In this document: in pieces, positions 10,638 through 20,761 of the stretch
Layout of the letters: each line of letters starts with the position of its first letter
How positions within the stretch are numbered: the stretch's first letter is position 1
NCBI GenBank assembly: GCA_014529385.2
Contig: CM043960.1
Span: forward strand, 71,933,910-71,997,909
Direction of reading: 5' to 3'
DNA from: Adiantum capillus-veneris
Lineage: Eukaryota; Streptophyta; Polypodiopsida; Polypodiales; Pteridaceae
Length of the DNA stretch: 64,000 nt
Program-made: the position numbers and the translations under genes
The notes under the pieces: model-generated
Databases searched by the model: none
Seen by the model: only the letters and a program-made list of their open reading frames with translations
What the model was told of the DNA's origin: nothing

Positions 10638-12659
10638 TCAGGGCTGCTTCCTCTTTCTCTTATCATCCATCTCTTCACTTGCCTTTTCCTGCTCACCACT
10701 CTCTTCTTCCTCTTCACTTCCCTTTGCCTTTTCTAGCTTTGCTTTCCCCTTTGCCTTTTCTAGCTTTGCTTTCCCCTTTGCCTCTTCTAGTTTTGCTTTC
10801 CCCTTTGCCTTTTCTAGCTCTTCAGCATCATCATCTTTAAATACCTCTTGCAGTCGTCCATTTGCTTCAATCATATACTTGATAATATTTGCTCTTGTCA
10901 ACCATACATGGTTCTCACTATAGCACTCTCTGTTGATCTATACAAGGCAATAGAAAGCAAGTTTTAGGAACAATAAAATGAGAAAAAATACAGCTAGCAA
11001 ATATGAAATATGCTATACTTCTATATTCTGATTGTCATTGCAGTATATGAAGTCCAAGAGGAGCTTGGCATTTGTCACTACCCTCCATCCACATGAATGG
11101 CTTTCAGGCTGGATTGGAACCTGCAACTCATTACATGTATTTATGGGAAAAAATATTTGAGGATAATCCATTGAAGTGAACAAAGCATAAAGAATTCCAA
11201 CCTTCACAACTGAAAATTGGATTTCAGTCAGCATCTTTGGCATGGGTGGACAATTCTCCAGTGTCTCTATAAATCTTGTAGCAACACTGTCCAAAATTCT
11301 TTATTAAAAGTATGTGCTTGAGGTTCTGCTTGTGATTTACAAAATGTGTCTGCTACTATACTTACAATTTTGCTTGACCATGTACTCCAACAAGAGAATT
11401 GACAAAGTAGCATTTTCTTTTCACAATATCAATTGCAATTAAACTCCAATGTGAGCTATAAAAACAAGCCTCAGTTAGCCTTCTAACATGAATTAGAAAA
11501 TTCTCTTCACAAGGTGTAGGTAGGAAACTTACCTCTCATGATAAGGAATCAAGAAAATTTCACAGATTTCCAAGTCCACATGAATCAACCACTTTGTGAG
11601 CTCTCTAATATTTGTCTCTGTCCTGAGAAAGTGGGAGATAGAAGGGTCTAAAAATTCCACCTTTTTTTGAAGGTCTGGCTCATATGTATGCATCATTAAC
11701 CTGGTACAAGATATTGTTATATAAAGAGTTCTTGCTATAAACAAAAATACATAGGAAAACAAAAACAACCTGAGGCATGTGATAAGGAGTGGAGAATTGA
11801 TCTCCTTGGTCCAGTCCTTGAGAATTTCCAAGGTCTCAGAGTCAAGTGAATTGTAATCCTCCCTAGGATCCTCCTCACTGAATAGAGCGACAACAAAACC
11901 AGTAGGATTGACACTCCTCAAGAGGGGCACTAGTTGAGGTTCCAACAGGTCAAGCTCCTTTCTCTCTGCAATTTCCTTGTCTTCCTTTGCTCTCTTTTTC
12001 CTTTCCTTTTCCTCTTCTTCAGTAATATCAACTACTCCTACTTCAGGCTCCTTGGGCTTCCTCCATGGAGGAATGTTGAGAATATTAAAGGCCTTAATAT
12101 CATGCATAGGGACAGGCTCCAACATTCTTGAAAACCTGTATCTCAGCCTCCTGAGGGTGATCATGTCTTTGTCCATCAAAGTAACCCTATGGGCATGAGC
12201 TGCACAGATATAGGCATCTTGGAAAAGCTCAATCATAAAGTCCTCAGAAGCCTCTTGGATACATGCTAATGCAGTTCTAGTCCACCTCATGTCAATCTTG
12301 TACTCCTCTGCAACTTGTCTGCATAGTCTTTGGAAGGGCAGTTTGGGAATTGCAAGATTGATGGCCTTTATGGCCTTCCTTATCTCTCTTAGACATTTGA
12401 CCCCCTGCTTGAACTTTCTCTTTGTAAGGAGAGGCTTAAGCTGCACTGGCTTGAAAGCTTTCCTCTGATGTGTAGTCTTTCTTTTGCTTGGTTGAGGGTT
12501 AGGTGTGCTTGGTTTAGGGTCCTTCCTCTAAGATGTGCTCTCCTTTGGTTTTGAAGTACCAGCTAAAGCTTTACTAGGCTGAGCTTCTTCTTCATCTTCG
12601 GATAGAGGCTTATCAACCGGCTTATCAACCTTCCTTGCAGTCTTCTTGGTCCTTGCCAT
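10638..12659 (-). CDS. Gene B: histone H3 fold fused to a Ulp1/C48-like protease
   Basis: Exons on the - strand: 12659-11770, 11700-11533, 11455-11366, 11286-11202, 11120-11019 and 10937-10638. All introns are GT-AG and phase-consistent (545 codons). The 81-base step 11201-11121 is also open and may be retained. The start MARTKKTARK copies the H3 tail, including the K4 and K9 positions. From about residue 75 the H3 fold follows: GVKCLREIR, KLPFQRL, EEYKIDMRW, ACIQEASEDF, LFQDAYICAAHAHRVTLM and KD. After an acidic/basic linker comes a Ulp1-like core: PYH, SHWSLIAID (His), CYFVNSL (Asn where Asp is usual), VPIQ (oxyanion Gln) and SHSCGW (Cys). A K/E-rich repeat tail (about four LEKAKGKAK-type units) closes it. 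An in-frame TAG lies at codon 44 (12530-12528), between tail and fold. Such a fusion would suit a nucleosome protein tied to SUMO-type processing or self-cleavage; that role is inference. Confidence 0.85.
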
Positions 12660-13722
12660 CTTCAAAAGGGATAGGAATGATTGTTACACAACAAACATTA
12701 GTAAAAAAAAGTAAACGATGTATATTTAGTGGCACACATTTCTGTACATAGTGGAACACATTGCGGTGACACCCCGTACGCGAAATCACAAAGGGACCAA
12801 TGTCCTCACACTAACGGTGATCGCGCACGGGGTGACGGAGCATTACACAGATACGGTGACACTTCGTACGCGAAATTGCGAAGGGAGCACAGCCCTCCCA
12901 CTTACCAAATTTGCGCACGGGGTGACGGGAGTCCCAAGCGGTGAAAACCTCTTAAACATCTTGAGACACATATTGTACGCATAGTGAAAATAATGGCACA
13001 CATTGCGGTACACATCGTAAACATGATCACATATGTGGAAATAGTGGAACACATTGCTTTGAAACTCGGTACGCGAAATGACAAAGGAGGCAAAGTCTTC
13101 TCACTTACGAATATCGCGCACGGTGTGACGGTCAAAGCGCTCGAAGTTTTGGGTTGTGGATCCTTCAAAACCTCCTTCAAAATGCGCTTAGTTTGGGCTC
13201 TTAGGAGGTTTATATAGGGTGCATGGCGCAAGTCCCTAGGCGCATAAAAACTAGCCGTTGGACCAAACTTCGAGGCGGCAACCGATTTGCACACTTCCCG
13301 AGGCGGCGTTTTTGGCCATAAAAGGAACCTACCCAACCCGTTGATTCGCTTATTGTCATTCACAAGGCTTCGAATTTAAGCCTCCAACCCTCCAAGCGAC
13401 ACACCGCGACACCCGTGCGCGATTTTGGTGGACGTCAACCTCTTCCTAGCAATAGGAAATCGCGTACCAAGTGTCACTCTGTGCGCGTAGTTAGTGAGTG
13501 ACGAGTTTCTCTTAACTTCTCAAAGTTCGCATAGCAAGTGACAAACATAGCATGTCACAATTTTATGTAATTCTTTTTTGCTTGCGCTTAATTTGTGCGC
13601 CTAATTTGCTTGACAATTTTATGCTTTTAATTTGTTTGTAGACTTGATATAAAGAAGGGTGGTTAATGTCTTGATAGACTTCTCTTTTCTCTTTTTCAGC
13701 TGAGCATTTGTGGATTGTCATA
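12660..13722. promoter_or_regulatory. Divergent gene B / gene C control region with facing repeat units
   Basis: About 1.06 kb between the start codons of the divergently read genes B and C. Three direct units occur near 12761-12840, 12851-12930 and 13054-13133. Each runs from a GTACGCGAAAT box to a GCGCACGG(G/T)GTGACGG box about 46 bases later; the first two units are 90 bases apart. Inverted, degenerate versions lie near 13400-13430 and 13450-13490 on the gene C side. GTGGAACACATTGC also recurs (12751 and 13044). The region is CG-richer than the rest of the element. A pyrimidine tract ending in CAG just before the gene C ATG could be an acceptor of a leader intron. A shared promoter or a binding array is likely, though no factor can be named. 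Confidence 0.6.
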
Positions 13723-15215
13723 ATGGATACAGAGGATATACAAGAGACCGCTGATGATAGGCTGATGTCTTTTCTTTACAAAGTTAATGAACTTACAAGA
13801 TTTCAAAGTGTCAAACAGATTTTTAATGCTGCCTTTGATCTTCAAGCACTTGTGGATGGCTTCTCTACACAAATTAGTGACTTGAAAGAGATATATACAG
13901 AATTGATCAGAGATCACAGGCTTGAAAATCTTGTTCATTTTGTTGATATATGCAAAGCACGTAGCTTGTCAAGGACAGGTATTGCAAAGAAGTGGTCAAG
14001 CCTTCATCCAGATTGGCAAAAGATCATAAAGCCTTGCAAATTTCATGGTAATATGCATTGCCAGTTGGTAGATTATGACCTTGGACTTATCATTTTCTTC
14101 AGTGTACTCCCAACACCAGAGGGCAAAGAGATTCCAAAGCAGATTTCCCAGGCTGAGGAGGACCAGGAGAAAGAGGAGATAGAGATGGAGTTCCATGAAG
14201 AGGAAGAGAAGCTACAAAGCACTGAGATGCTGGACATTGCAAAATTTAAAGCAGAAAACATCACTAAAGTGGAGAATGTTGACATTGAGGATGAAGATGT
14301 TGATCCTTTGCATTGCACAGCAACATTTCCCACATACAAAGTTAACAAAAAGGAATATGTTTTGCTGAATGACATTCAGCATCTTTTTTATCTAAGGGAA
14401 GATTATGCTTTGGCAGTTTTGGCTGAGTGGGGATCTAATGACATAGGATTTATTGATTACTCACCTTGCCCCTTAGCAGTCTTGGACACAGAGGTAGAAA
14501 ATTTTATTGACAGCTCAAGTGTTGGAAAGCATGTGCAGGACATTGTTCTGAGATATGAGCAACAGGGTGTACCTTCTGAAGAGGAGTTCAATGAGATCCA
14601 GAAAAGGCTTAAAATAGAGCATATGGGAGAGGAAAAGACCAGAGATTATGAAGTAAGGCCAACTAGATCCATTGATATATGGGAACCTGCCTTGTTTGAG
14701 GAGGATGAGTCTCCTAAGGTATGTTAATGACCATTTTGCCCTGTCTTATTAATGTGCTGAACAATTAACCAAGACATATTTTTGCAGATTGAAATACTGG
14801 ACACAGACAAATTCCTTGGCAGGGGAAGGGTTCCAGACCCTTAAATTTAGGAAGGAACCAGAGCTTGGGACACTTTATTGGGAAGCTCAACAAAGAGACT
14901 GTCATTATATTCCATAACAAGTTTACAAGAGAACCATTGCTGCCAATGCTTGCAATTAAAGCACTTACAAAGTTTGTTGGTTCATATCAGCTTCCTCCAG
15001 GGTTAGAGAAGTTAATATTGGTGGAAAAGGAGGAAGCCATCAGAATTTTTGGATTCTTCCCTGGCCTTACTAGTTCTAGAGCTGGTTATTTTGCAACAAT
15101 GGCATCCTATGTGCTTGCCCACTCAGGGGACCTCAAGAGACAAATGATAGCCTACAATAAGCAGAAGTTTCTGAAGTTTAGGGGTGAAGTTGATGTACCT
15201 TCATCAAAAGACTGA
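13723..15215 (+). CDS. Gene C: unknown acidic-centred protein of the transposon
   Basis: Two exons, 13723-14718 and 14823-15215, joined by a 104-bp GT-AG intron; with this junction the frame is open for 462 residues. An earlier acceptor at 14787 would shift frame, so the one at 14822 is preferred. I chose the ATG at 13723 (MDTEDIQETADD). The N-terminal 110 residues are helical-looking and end in a WSSLHPDWQKIIKPC segment. A Glu-rich block (EEDQEKEEIEMEFHEEEEK) lies near residues 140-165. A globular middle is followed by a basic hinge and a C-terminal domain with VIIFHNKFTREPLLPML. No zinc finger, kelch or catalytic motif is visible. The acidic block invites comparison with histone chaperones, but that is only compositional. 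The stop codon lies 6 bases from that of gene D, tail to tail. It shows no break. Confidence 0.7.
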
Positions 15216-15221
15216 CTTTGC

Positions 15222-17985
15222 TCATACCTGTACTTTGGCCCACTTTCTACCTTGTCTCTCTCTTGTAGCTAGCCAGTGTAAGAATTTTTCATTTGTAGAT
15301 GAACTATTATATGAATTTTGTCTTTTCTGCTTGTTCCTGTGTAAGGCATTTGCTAAATCTGAGTTCAGTAGTGCTTTCTTTGTCATTTTTGATCTGGTTC
15401 TATGCCATATTTGTCTATAGAACCATTGGAAAACCTCAAGCAAGCTGTTTGCCTTCACTGCACCTCCTCCATGTCTTGTATGCTTGAAAAACTTGGTTCT
15501 TGCTTGATAATGGGATTTCTCCATGCCTTGTGTAGACCATATGGACAGGGAGCCCCATCTCTTTACAAACCAGGGAGTGTGATTGTAAATTATATGCTGG
15601 CAAAGTAAAAGTGTGTCAATAATTAGTAAGTATGAGATTAATCATATGCTTCCAAACTTAAAGTATGTACATATTAAAAAGGAATAAAAAACTTACCATG
15701 TAATGTGTGAATTCCTGATCCCAAGCATCTTTCATTGCACTTCTGAAGTTATTGAGCACTTTCTTGAAATTTGGCATATCATTTTTTCCCCAGGATGTCT
15801 TATCACAGTAGGAAAATACTTTGTCTAGTGATTCCCATACCTCTGCCTTTTTGTTTCTTGATGTACCTTCAAGACCATGATCTTTGATGGCATTGTGGAG
15901 AGCTTTCCACTGGTTATACTTCACATTGGATGAACCCTTCTTGGCATTTACCTTTCCTAGTTTGCCATGAAACCCTAGGAAAGCTCTGGCCTTTACACCA
16001 CCAACAGATACCTTTCTAGGCACATTGTTTCCATTTGAAGACCTCTTCAGGTCTGTTTCAATCTTAACCTTACCACTGTGAAGGCCAATTTCTGATAAAA
16101 CCGTTTCAATACATTTGATTGCAGCATCTCTAGCTGCTTTTGGTTGTAACTTCCAGGCAAACCCCACATAGAGATGTACAATTTTCTCCACAATTCTGCA
16201 AAGAGCATGCAGAGTGCATATGTGGACATTAGCAAGTGGAATATTTAAAACTGCTTTGAAGTTTGGATCTTGAGTATGCCTATTGGGTGCTTTGTTCCAA
16301 TTTGCAGGATTACATTCTTTTGCTGATGCCATACAATACAGACAAGGGCTCTTTGCCATAGCTCCTTTGGAGACATTGTACATACATTTAAGGGTTTTAA
16401 GGTCTCCTCCCATGTGCCATTCCACCCTGTAACTTCCAAACCCTTCAACTTCAAGCTCTTCCCCTAATTCTTGTGCATTAATGACTTCGGGTATTGTTGT
16501 TTGATGGAAAACCCAATCCAGAACATCAAAGTCTTCACTCTCTACTTCAAAAGCACCTAGCCACCAGACATTCTTCTCCGATTGCACGCTGAAGTACTTG
16601 GTATCCTTCGGTTTCAATGCTCTGTTCATTAAAGTTATGGAAATCCTCTCAATTTTTCTGTTCTTAACAATCTCACATTCATCAAGCTTTATCACAAAAC
16701 TGACAACACCATTTGCTTCTGTATGCTCCAGCTCATAGAATCTGATCATTTCCTTCTGAAGTGTCTTCAAGTCAAGGAAAATATTATTGAACTCGTCAAA
16801 TTGAAGATCCCTCTTTTTACCATGATAGGTACCATGAATGTGGTGAGGCTCACCCAACATCTCCATTATCCTCTCATTGATCTTTTTCCTTGCCTGCTGC
16901 ACAATGGATGGCTTTGGAAGCAAAGAGGACCTGACCTTACATTGCTTTAACCTTGACTTCATATTTCTGAACAGCTTGCTATAACCATCTCTGCTAATGC
17001 CTACCTTATCCATAGTATATTGCACATCCTCCTTGTCCAAGCAAGAGCTCTGCAAAAATCCCTCAATGCACTGCTCCTTTGCCTTTTTAAACTTCTTCTC
17101 TGTGAAAATCTTTTTGGCAACCTTGAGAGGTAAAACATCACAATAATGTTTAGCTGCCATTTCCATGTTTGATGCAGAGTTTGGTTGTAGCAAAGTCCTA
17201 AATCAAAAGGTACAAAATTAACTGATTATTGTCCAAATGACACCAACAAAATAAACAAACTAAATTAAAGTTAACTGAATATTAATCATTTAATAAAGAA
17301 CAATAGCATAATAACAATAACATAAGCATAATAATGTGGAGCAGAATCACAATACAACTTAACAAAAAGATTAACAACCTAACATAATCAGAATCATATA
17401 AAATAAGCATAACAACCTAACAAAAAGATTAACAACCTAACATAAGCAGAATCATATAAAATAACAATACCTTGCTGCTCTGATTCTCCTGCTGCAACCT
17501 CCTCCACCACGTCTCAAGGCTTCAATGTTCTTTAACTTCTTTTCTCTTTGTCTGTTTCCTAACATTGTATTCTTGCTTCTAGCTTGTTTGAGCTGAGTTT
17601 GTAGCTTTTCGTTGCTCTCTTTACATTCCTCAAGTTGTTGTTTAAGAGTATTTATCATTTGTTTGGTCAAATGATCTTCTAACTTAAGAATATCTCTCTC
17701 TGCCGCAAGACTCTGTGTATAACCCAGCAACCCTCTTTGACCATCACCCACAAATTTTATCAAAGATGAACAATTTGAGAATGGGGGAGTGCTCTTTGTC
17801 ATTGGGTCCACTGGATACAATCTTCCATCAGTCCAGAGATCAATGTGATTTTTTTGATCTTGCCGCATTGCTTCAAATATGGACGAGGACAACTCTGCAC
17901 ATTTGTTTCTCTTGCGCACTGGACAATATTCTTCATTTAGCTCAATGTGTAGATGGTATAAGCTTCTTCTCTTCCTTATGGAAGT
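15222..17985 (-). CDS. Gene D: DDE transposase, RAG1/Transib/CMC-like layout
   Basis: Visible - strand exons are 17985-17471, 17197-15697 and 15596-15222, with GT-AG introns and consistent phase, about 796 residues open. A short first exon with ATG at 18177 and a GTCAGT donor is possible but unproven. Exon 1 ends in a coiled coil (LKQQLEECKESNEKLQ). The catalytic core in exons 2-3 shows a first Asp in VIKLDECE (near 16683), a second Asp in MGGDLKTLK (near 16403), a zinc-type CLYC (near 16340), LHALCR (near 16205), and the final Glu in GSLSIWSTQGMEKSH (near 15520), preceded by TPWFVKRW. The last segment parallels the RAG1 active-site stretch GSIGAWASEGNES, and the D-D-CxxC-H-E order is that of the RAG1/Transib and CMC group. 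It presumably cuts the TIRs. It reads inward from the right TIR and appears intact. Superfamily assignment needs phylogeny. Confidence 0.75.
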
Positions 17986-18255
17986 CTGTTAACAGTATTT
18001 GTTAGAGATAGTACTATAGGAAAAAGCTATGCAGATACGAGGAAGAAGACGACACAGAAAAGGTTTGTTTTAGCTTTTGGAAATTTTGAATTTTGGGCCA
18101 GAACTGACGTTTTCGTTAGTTTTGGAGGGAGTATTTTTTAGAATACGAAAGATCCTAGAAAGATTTGACAATGACATGTTTCGATGGAGGTAAAAAGGAC
18201 GCAAACTCACCTTTTTACAAACATTTCACTATTTTTAAAATAAAGTATATATTCT
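17986..18255. promoter_or_regulatory. Right subterminal region, probable gene D promoter and first exon
   Basis: Between the right inverted repeat and the first sure gene D exon. On the - strand it contains a 36-codon ATG ORF (from 18177) with an internal GTCAGT donor-like site that would join in phase to the acceptor at 17986, so it may be the missing first exon. Otherwise AT-rich. Confidence 0.35.
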
Positions 18256-18305
18256 CTCTCTACATATTCTTACAGGGCACAAAAGTGACCTCAAAATTCC
18301 CCTAA
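18256..18305 (-). repeat. Right terminal inverted repeat
   Basis: Mirror of the left end: on the - strand TTAGGGGAATTTTGAGGTCA, then CTTTTGTGCCC and TGTAGAGAGAG. The LINE reading frame resumes within five bases outside it. Confidence 0.85.
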
Positions 18306-18307
18306 TG

Positions 18308-19469
18308 CAAAGGTTATGCTTGTGAAAACCAACCATAAGGAGAAGCCATGCATTGTATCTCGTTGATTGTGTACGACAACGAGACACTTGAAGTTGTTGA
18401 GAGCTTTAAGTACCTTGGCCTTGAGGTTCCGGCCAATCACAAGTGGCATGAATGTGCTATGAGTTTCTTTAAAGCCAGAAAGAGAGCATACTATGCATTT
18501 GAGAACATGTGTAATGTGGGAAACAATAAATGTTGGGTTCTCATGAAGTACCTTTTTGACACATTGGTGACACCAGTTCTTCTTTATGGAGTTAAAGTGT
18601 GGGGCGAGATCATCCCAAAGTCTACTTGGAAAGAGTGTGAGAATGTCCAAAAGCATTTTCTTACAAAATTTCTCTAAGTTAAGACACAACACCATATATC
18701 TTGAGTCAAGATCTCTACCAATTGAGGTTATGGACATGGAAATGGTTGTGGAGTACATGATAAACATGTGTCAAAACCCCTCACATTGACTTCCTACAAT
18801 TGCATGGGAAGCAAGAAAAAAAGTTCAAAAGATGCATAAAAGCAAGATCTTGAGCACAGGATGGATGCAAGACATAAATAAGTCGTTTGAGAGATGGGAT
18901 GCATTACACTTGCTACATGATGCCTCAATAAACGCCCAAGTGAATGAAGCTTTTTTACAATGCCAATGTATTATGGCTTGGGAGAAATCCGGTGGGACAC
19001 GCTTCATACATTACACCACCCATATTGCCCCCAACTACAATACCATGTTCTTTGTTGAAATAGAAAACTGTACACACCCTTACATGCTTGAACATATCCC
19101 CTTGTCAGCAATATGCACTATCACAGCATTTGGCTTAGCTCCCACTCCTTCGATGCAAGACAAGGCAATGGGGCAATGGAGAAGAGTGAAATCAATTGTG
19201 CACATTATGCTCACTACAAGTTCGAGAGTCTAAGTACCACACACTACTAGAGTGTTGAGCTTTTGGTCACATCCGAGCTTGCTTCCCTCACATTTTTATC
19301 CATGACTTAGACCTACACACTTTCCTCTCCCAGCCACAGTGCGGGCTCTCCATTACGACTCTCATTACCACAAATTTGGAGCATCGAGAATCACCCATCA
19401 CACACAAACATACTACATCACGTGTAACTTTGGTTCCATAGGTCATATTTGACCTCCGAGGACGATAAT

Positions 19470-19527
<58 letters not shown>
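18308..19527 (+). mobile_element. LINE, right part (C-terminal RT region and (CT)n tail)
   Basis: Continuation of the LINE cut at 8402: VMLVKTNHKE, then VVESFKYLGLEV, FDTLVTPVLLYGVKVWG and a degraded C-terminal region. The 3' end reads CCATAGGTCATATTTGACCT, followed shortly by (CT)n from about 19474. This closely parallels the CATAGGTCATTTTGGCCTTT end and CT tail of the younger LINE-A copies. Several stops and frameshifts make it a pseudogene. Confidence 0.85.
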
Positions 19528-19786
19528 GATTGTTTTCCAATTGCAAGGTCGTCATAGATTTGTTGTTGCAAAAGTCTTTACACACACACACATACACACA
19601 CAGGTCATTGTAGCATTTGCATTAGTTTGGTGGATAACTCTACATGCTCATGTAACATACAGAAGATAACAAAGGGTCAATATTAATGTACCTTTTTTTT
19701 TAGATACTCATTCAAAAGGAACAAAGTTTCCTTACTAAAAATCCTTGACATAGTGAATAGCCCATGATTTCTCACTAGAAACACAC

Positions 19787-19831
<45 letters not shown>

Positions 19832-19984
19832 ATTAGCATCTCTAAAAGGAGAATATGGCTTATGACACCAAATCAATTAAGGAAATTTCTTATCTAAGAG
19901 AAACAAAAAAGTAGAGGGTTGAAATGAATAATAGGAATTAATGAGTAGCATAGTGAAGTACTTAATGGAGAGATAAATCACACA
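19528..19984. other. Simple-repeat-rich spacer
   Basis: Contains a short (CA)n near 19580-19605 and a (GA)n of about 18 units at 19791-19828. No coding sequence on either strand. Confidence 0.7.
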
Positions 19985-20760
19985 CGAGAGATAATAGGAA
20001 GAGAGAGAGCACACGATATATGTGGTTCACCCAAGTGTGAGCTACGTCCAGGAGAAAGCAGTCACTCAATGCCTTTGCTCTTCAAACTTGAAGTGACTAC
20101 AAAGGGATTAAAAACCCTTAATGGATATCCCATCTAATTCTCTCACTTCTCCTTGCTTCAGTCTCTTTCACCGCCATTTTGTGTGTATAAGAGGCTTCCC
20201 TTTATAGGCCAAAAGGCACTACCTCTATTGGCTGCCGTCTCTCATGAGAGACAGCCATCCATGTGTAGATGCATCCATGTGTAGATGCATCCATGTGTAG
20301 CCAGTCACCAATGGGTAGACAAGTGTGCCTGAAACTCAGTCACCACTGGCCGTTGAACATCGGCCACCGGTCAATGTTAAACCACCTGCCATAGACTACC
20401 AACCAATGGCCATTGACTACTCGCTATCGGCCATTGGTTGGCCGCTTTCCGGTCACTTTCTAGTCGCCATCATCTGGCAAATATATATTGGCAAAAAGAA
20501 ATATCGAGGTATGAATCTCGAGGGGTTCATCGTTCAGTACCCACCTACATAACGTGCGTTCGTGGGGTATTAAAAAAACCCTTTTTTAACATGTTTGAAT
20601 GAATAAAATGACTCCTTATTTTAGGATTTCTTTCCAAAATTGACTATAAAAACCCCTTATTTTAATGTATCTCTGTTAAATTGCCTAAATTTTTTACATT
20701 CTAAAACCCCTCCTTTCGAATTCACTTTATACATTAACATGATTACATAGTGCACCCCCC
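19985..20760. other. LTR-like sequence, unpaired
   Basis: Begins near a GTGGTTCACCC motif with TACGTCC nearby, a combination common in plant copia-type LTRs. It then holds three CATCCATGTGTAGATG tandem units (about 20258-20305) and a GGCCRYTG-rich stretch. A second LTR copy was not found, so the identity is tentative. Confidence 0.3.
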
Positions 20761-20761
20761 G

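Larger units (their letters stand above)
8403..18305. mobile_element. Large TIR DNA transposon with histone H3, BAH, Ulp1 and DDE genes
   Basis: A 9.9-kb insertion that splits a LINE reading frame. The left end reads TTAGGAGAATTTTGAGG; the reverse complement of the right end reads TTAGGGGAATTTTGAGG. The match continues imperfectly for about 50 bases to TGTAGAGAGAG. The flanks share only CA (8401-8402 and 18308-18309), so the target duplication is short or eroded and the exact ends are uncertain by a few bases. Inside are four spliced genes: A (+), B (-), C (+), D (-), arranged A-B convergent, B-C divergent, C-D convergent. Gene D is a DDE-type transposase, the likely mobility enzyme. I see no capsid, polymerase B, integrase or packaging ATPase gene, so this is a plain DNA transposon rather than a Polinton. 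The superfamily is unresolved; the transposase layout recalls RAG1/Transib and CMC. Confidence 0.85.

Noticed and set aside
10571-10923. Plus-strand ORFs over the end of gene B
   Set aside because: They are antisense shadows of the K/E-rich repeat tail of gene B.
10638-12659. Ordinary host histone H3 gene
   Set aside because: It is spliced, strongly diverged, fused to a protease and lies inside TIRs between transposon genes; canonical plant H3 proteins are about 136 residues and stop after the fold.
14788-14840. Gene C ending at a stop shortly after the acceptor at 14787
   Set aside because: The later acceptor at 14822 keeps the frame open for another 130 coding-like codons, so the shorter product is less likely.
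8403-18305. Polinton/Maverick or virus-derived element
   Set aside because: The size and a Ulp1-like protease made this worth considering, but no protein-primed polymerase, integrase, packaging ATPase or capsid gene is visible, and a DDE transposase and chromatin genes are present instead.
8400-18309. PIF/Harbinger assignment from TTA/TAA flanks
   Set aside because: The flanking trinucleotides TTA (left) and TAA (right) are mirror images and belong to the inverted repeat rather than a direct duplication. The transposase motifs do not look like Harbinger, and no MYB-like partner gene was seen.
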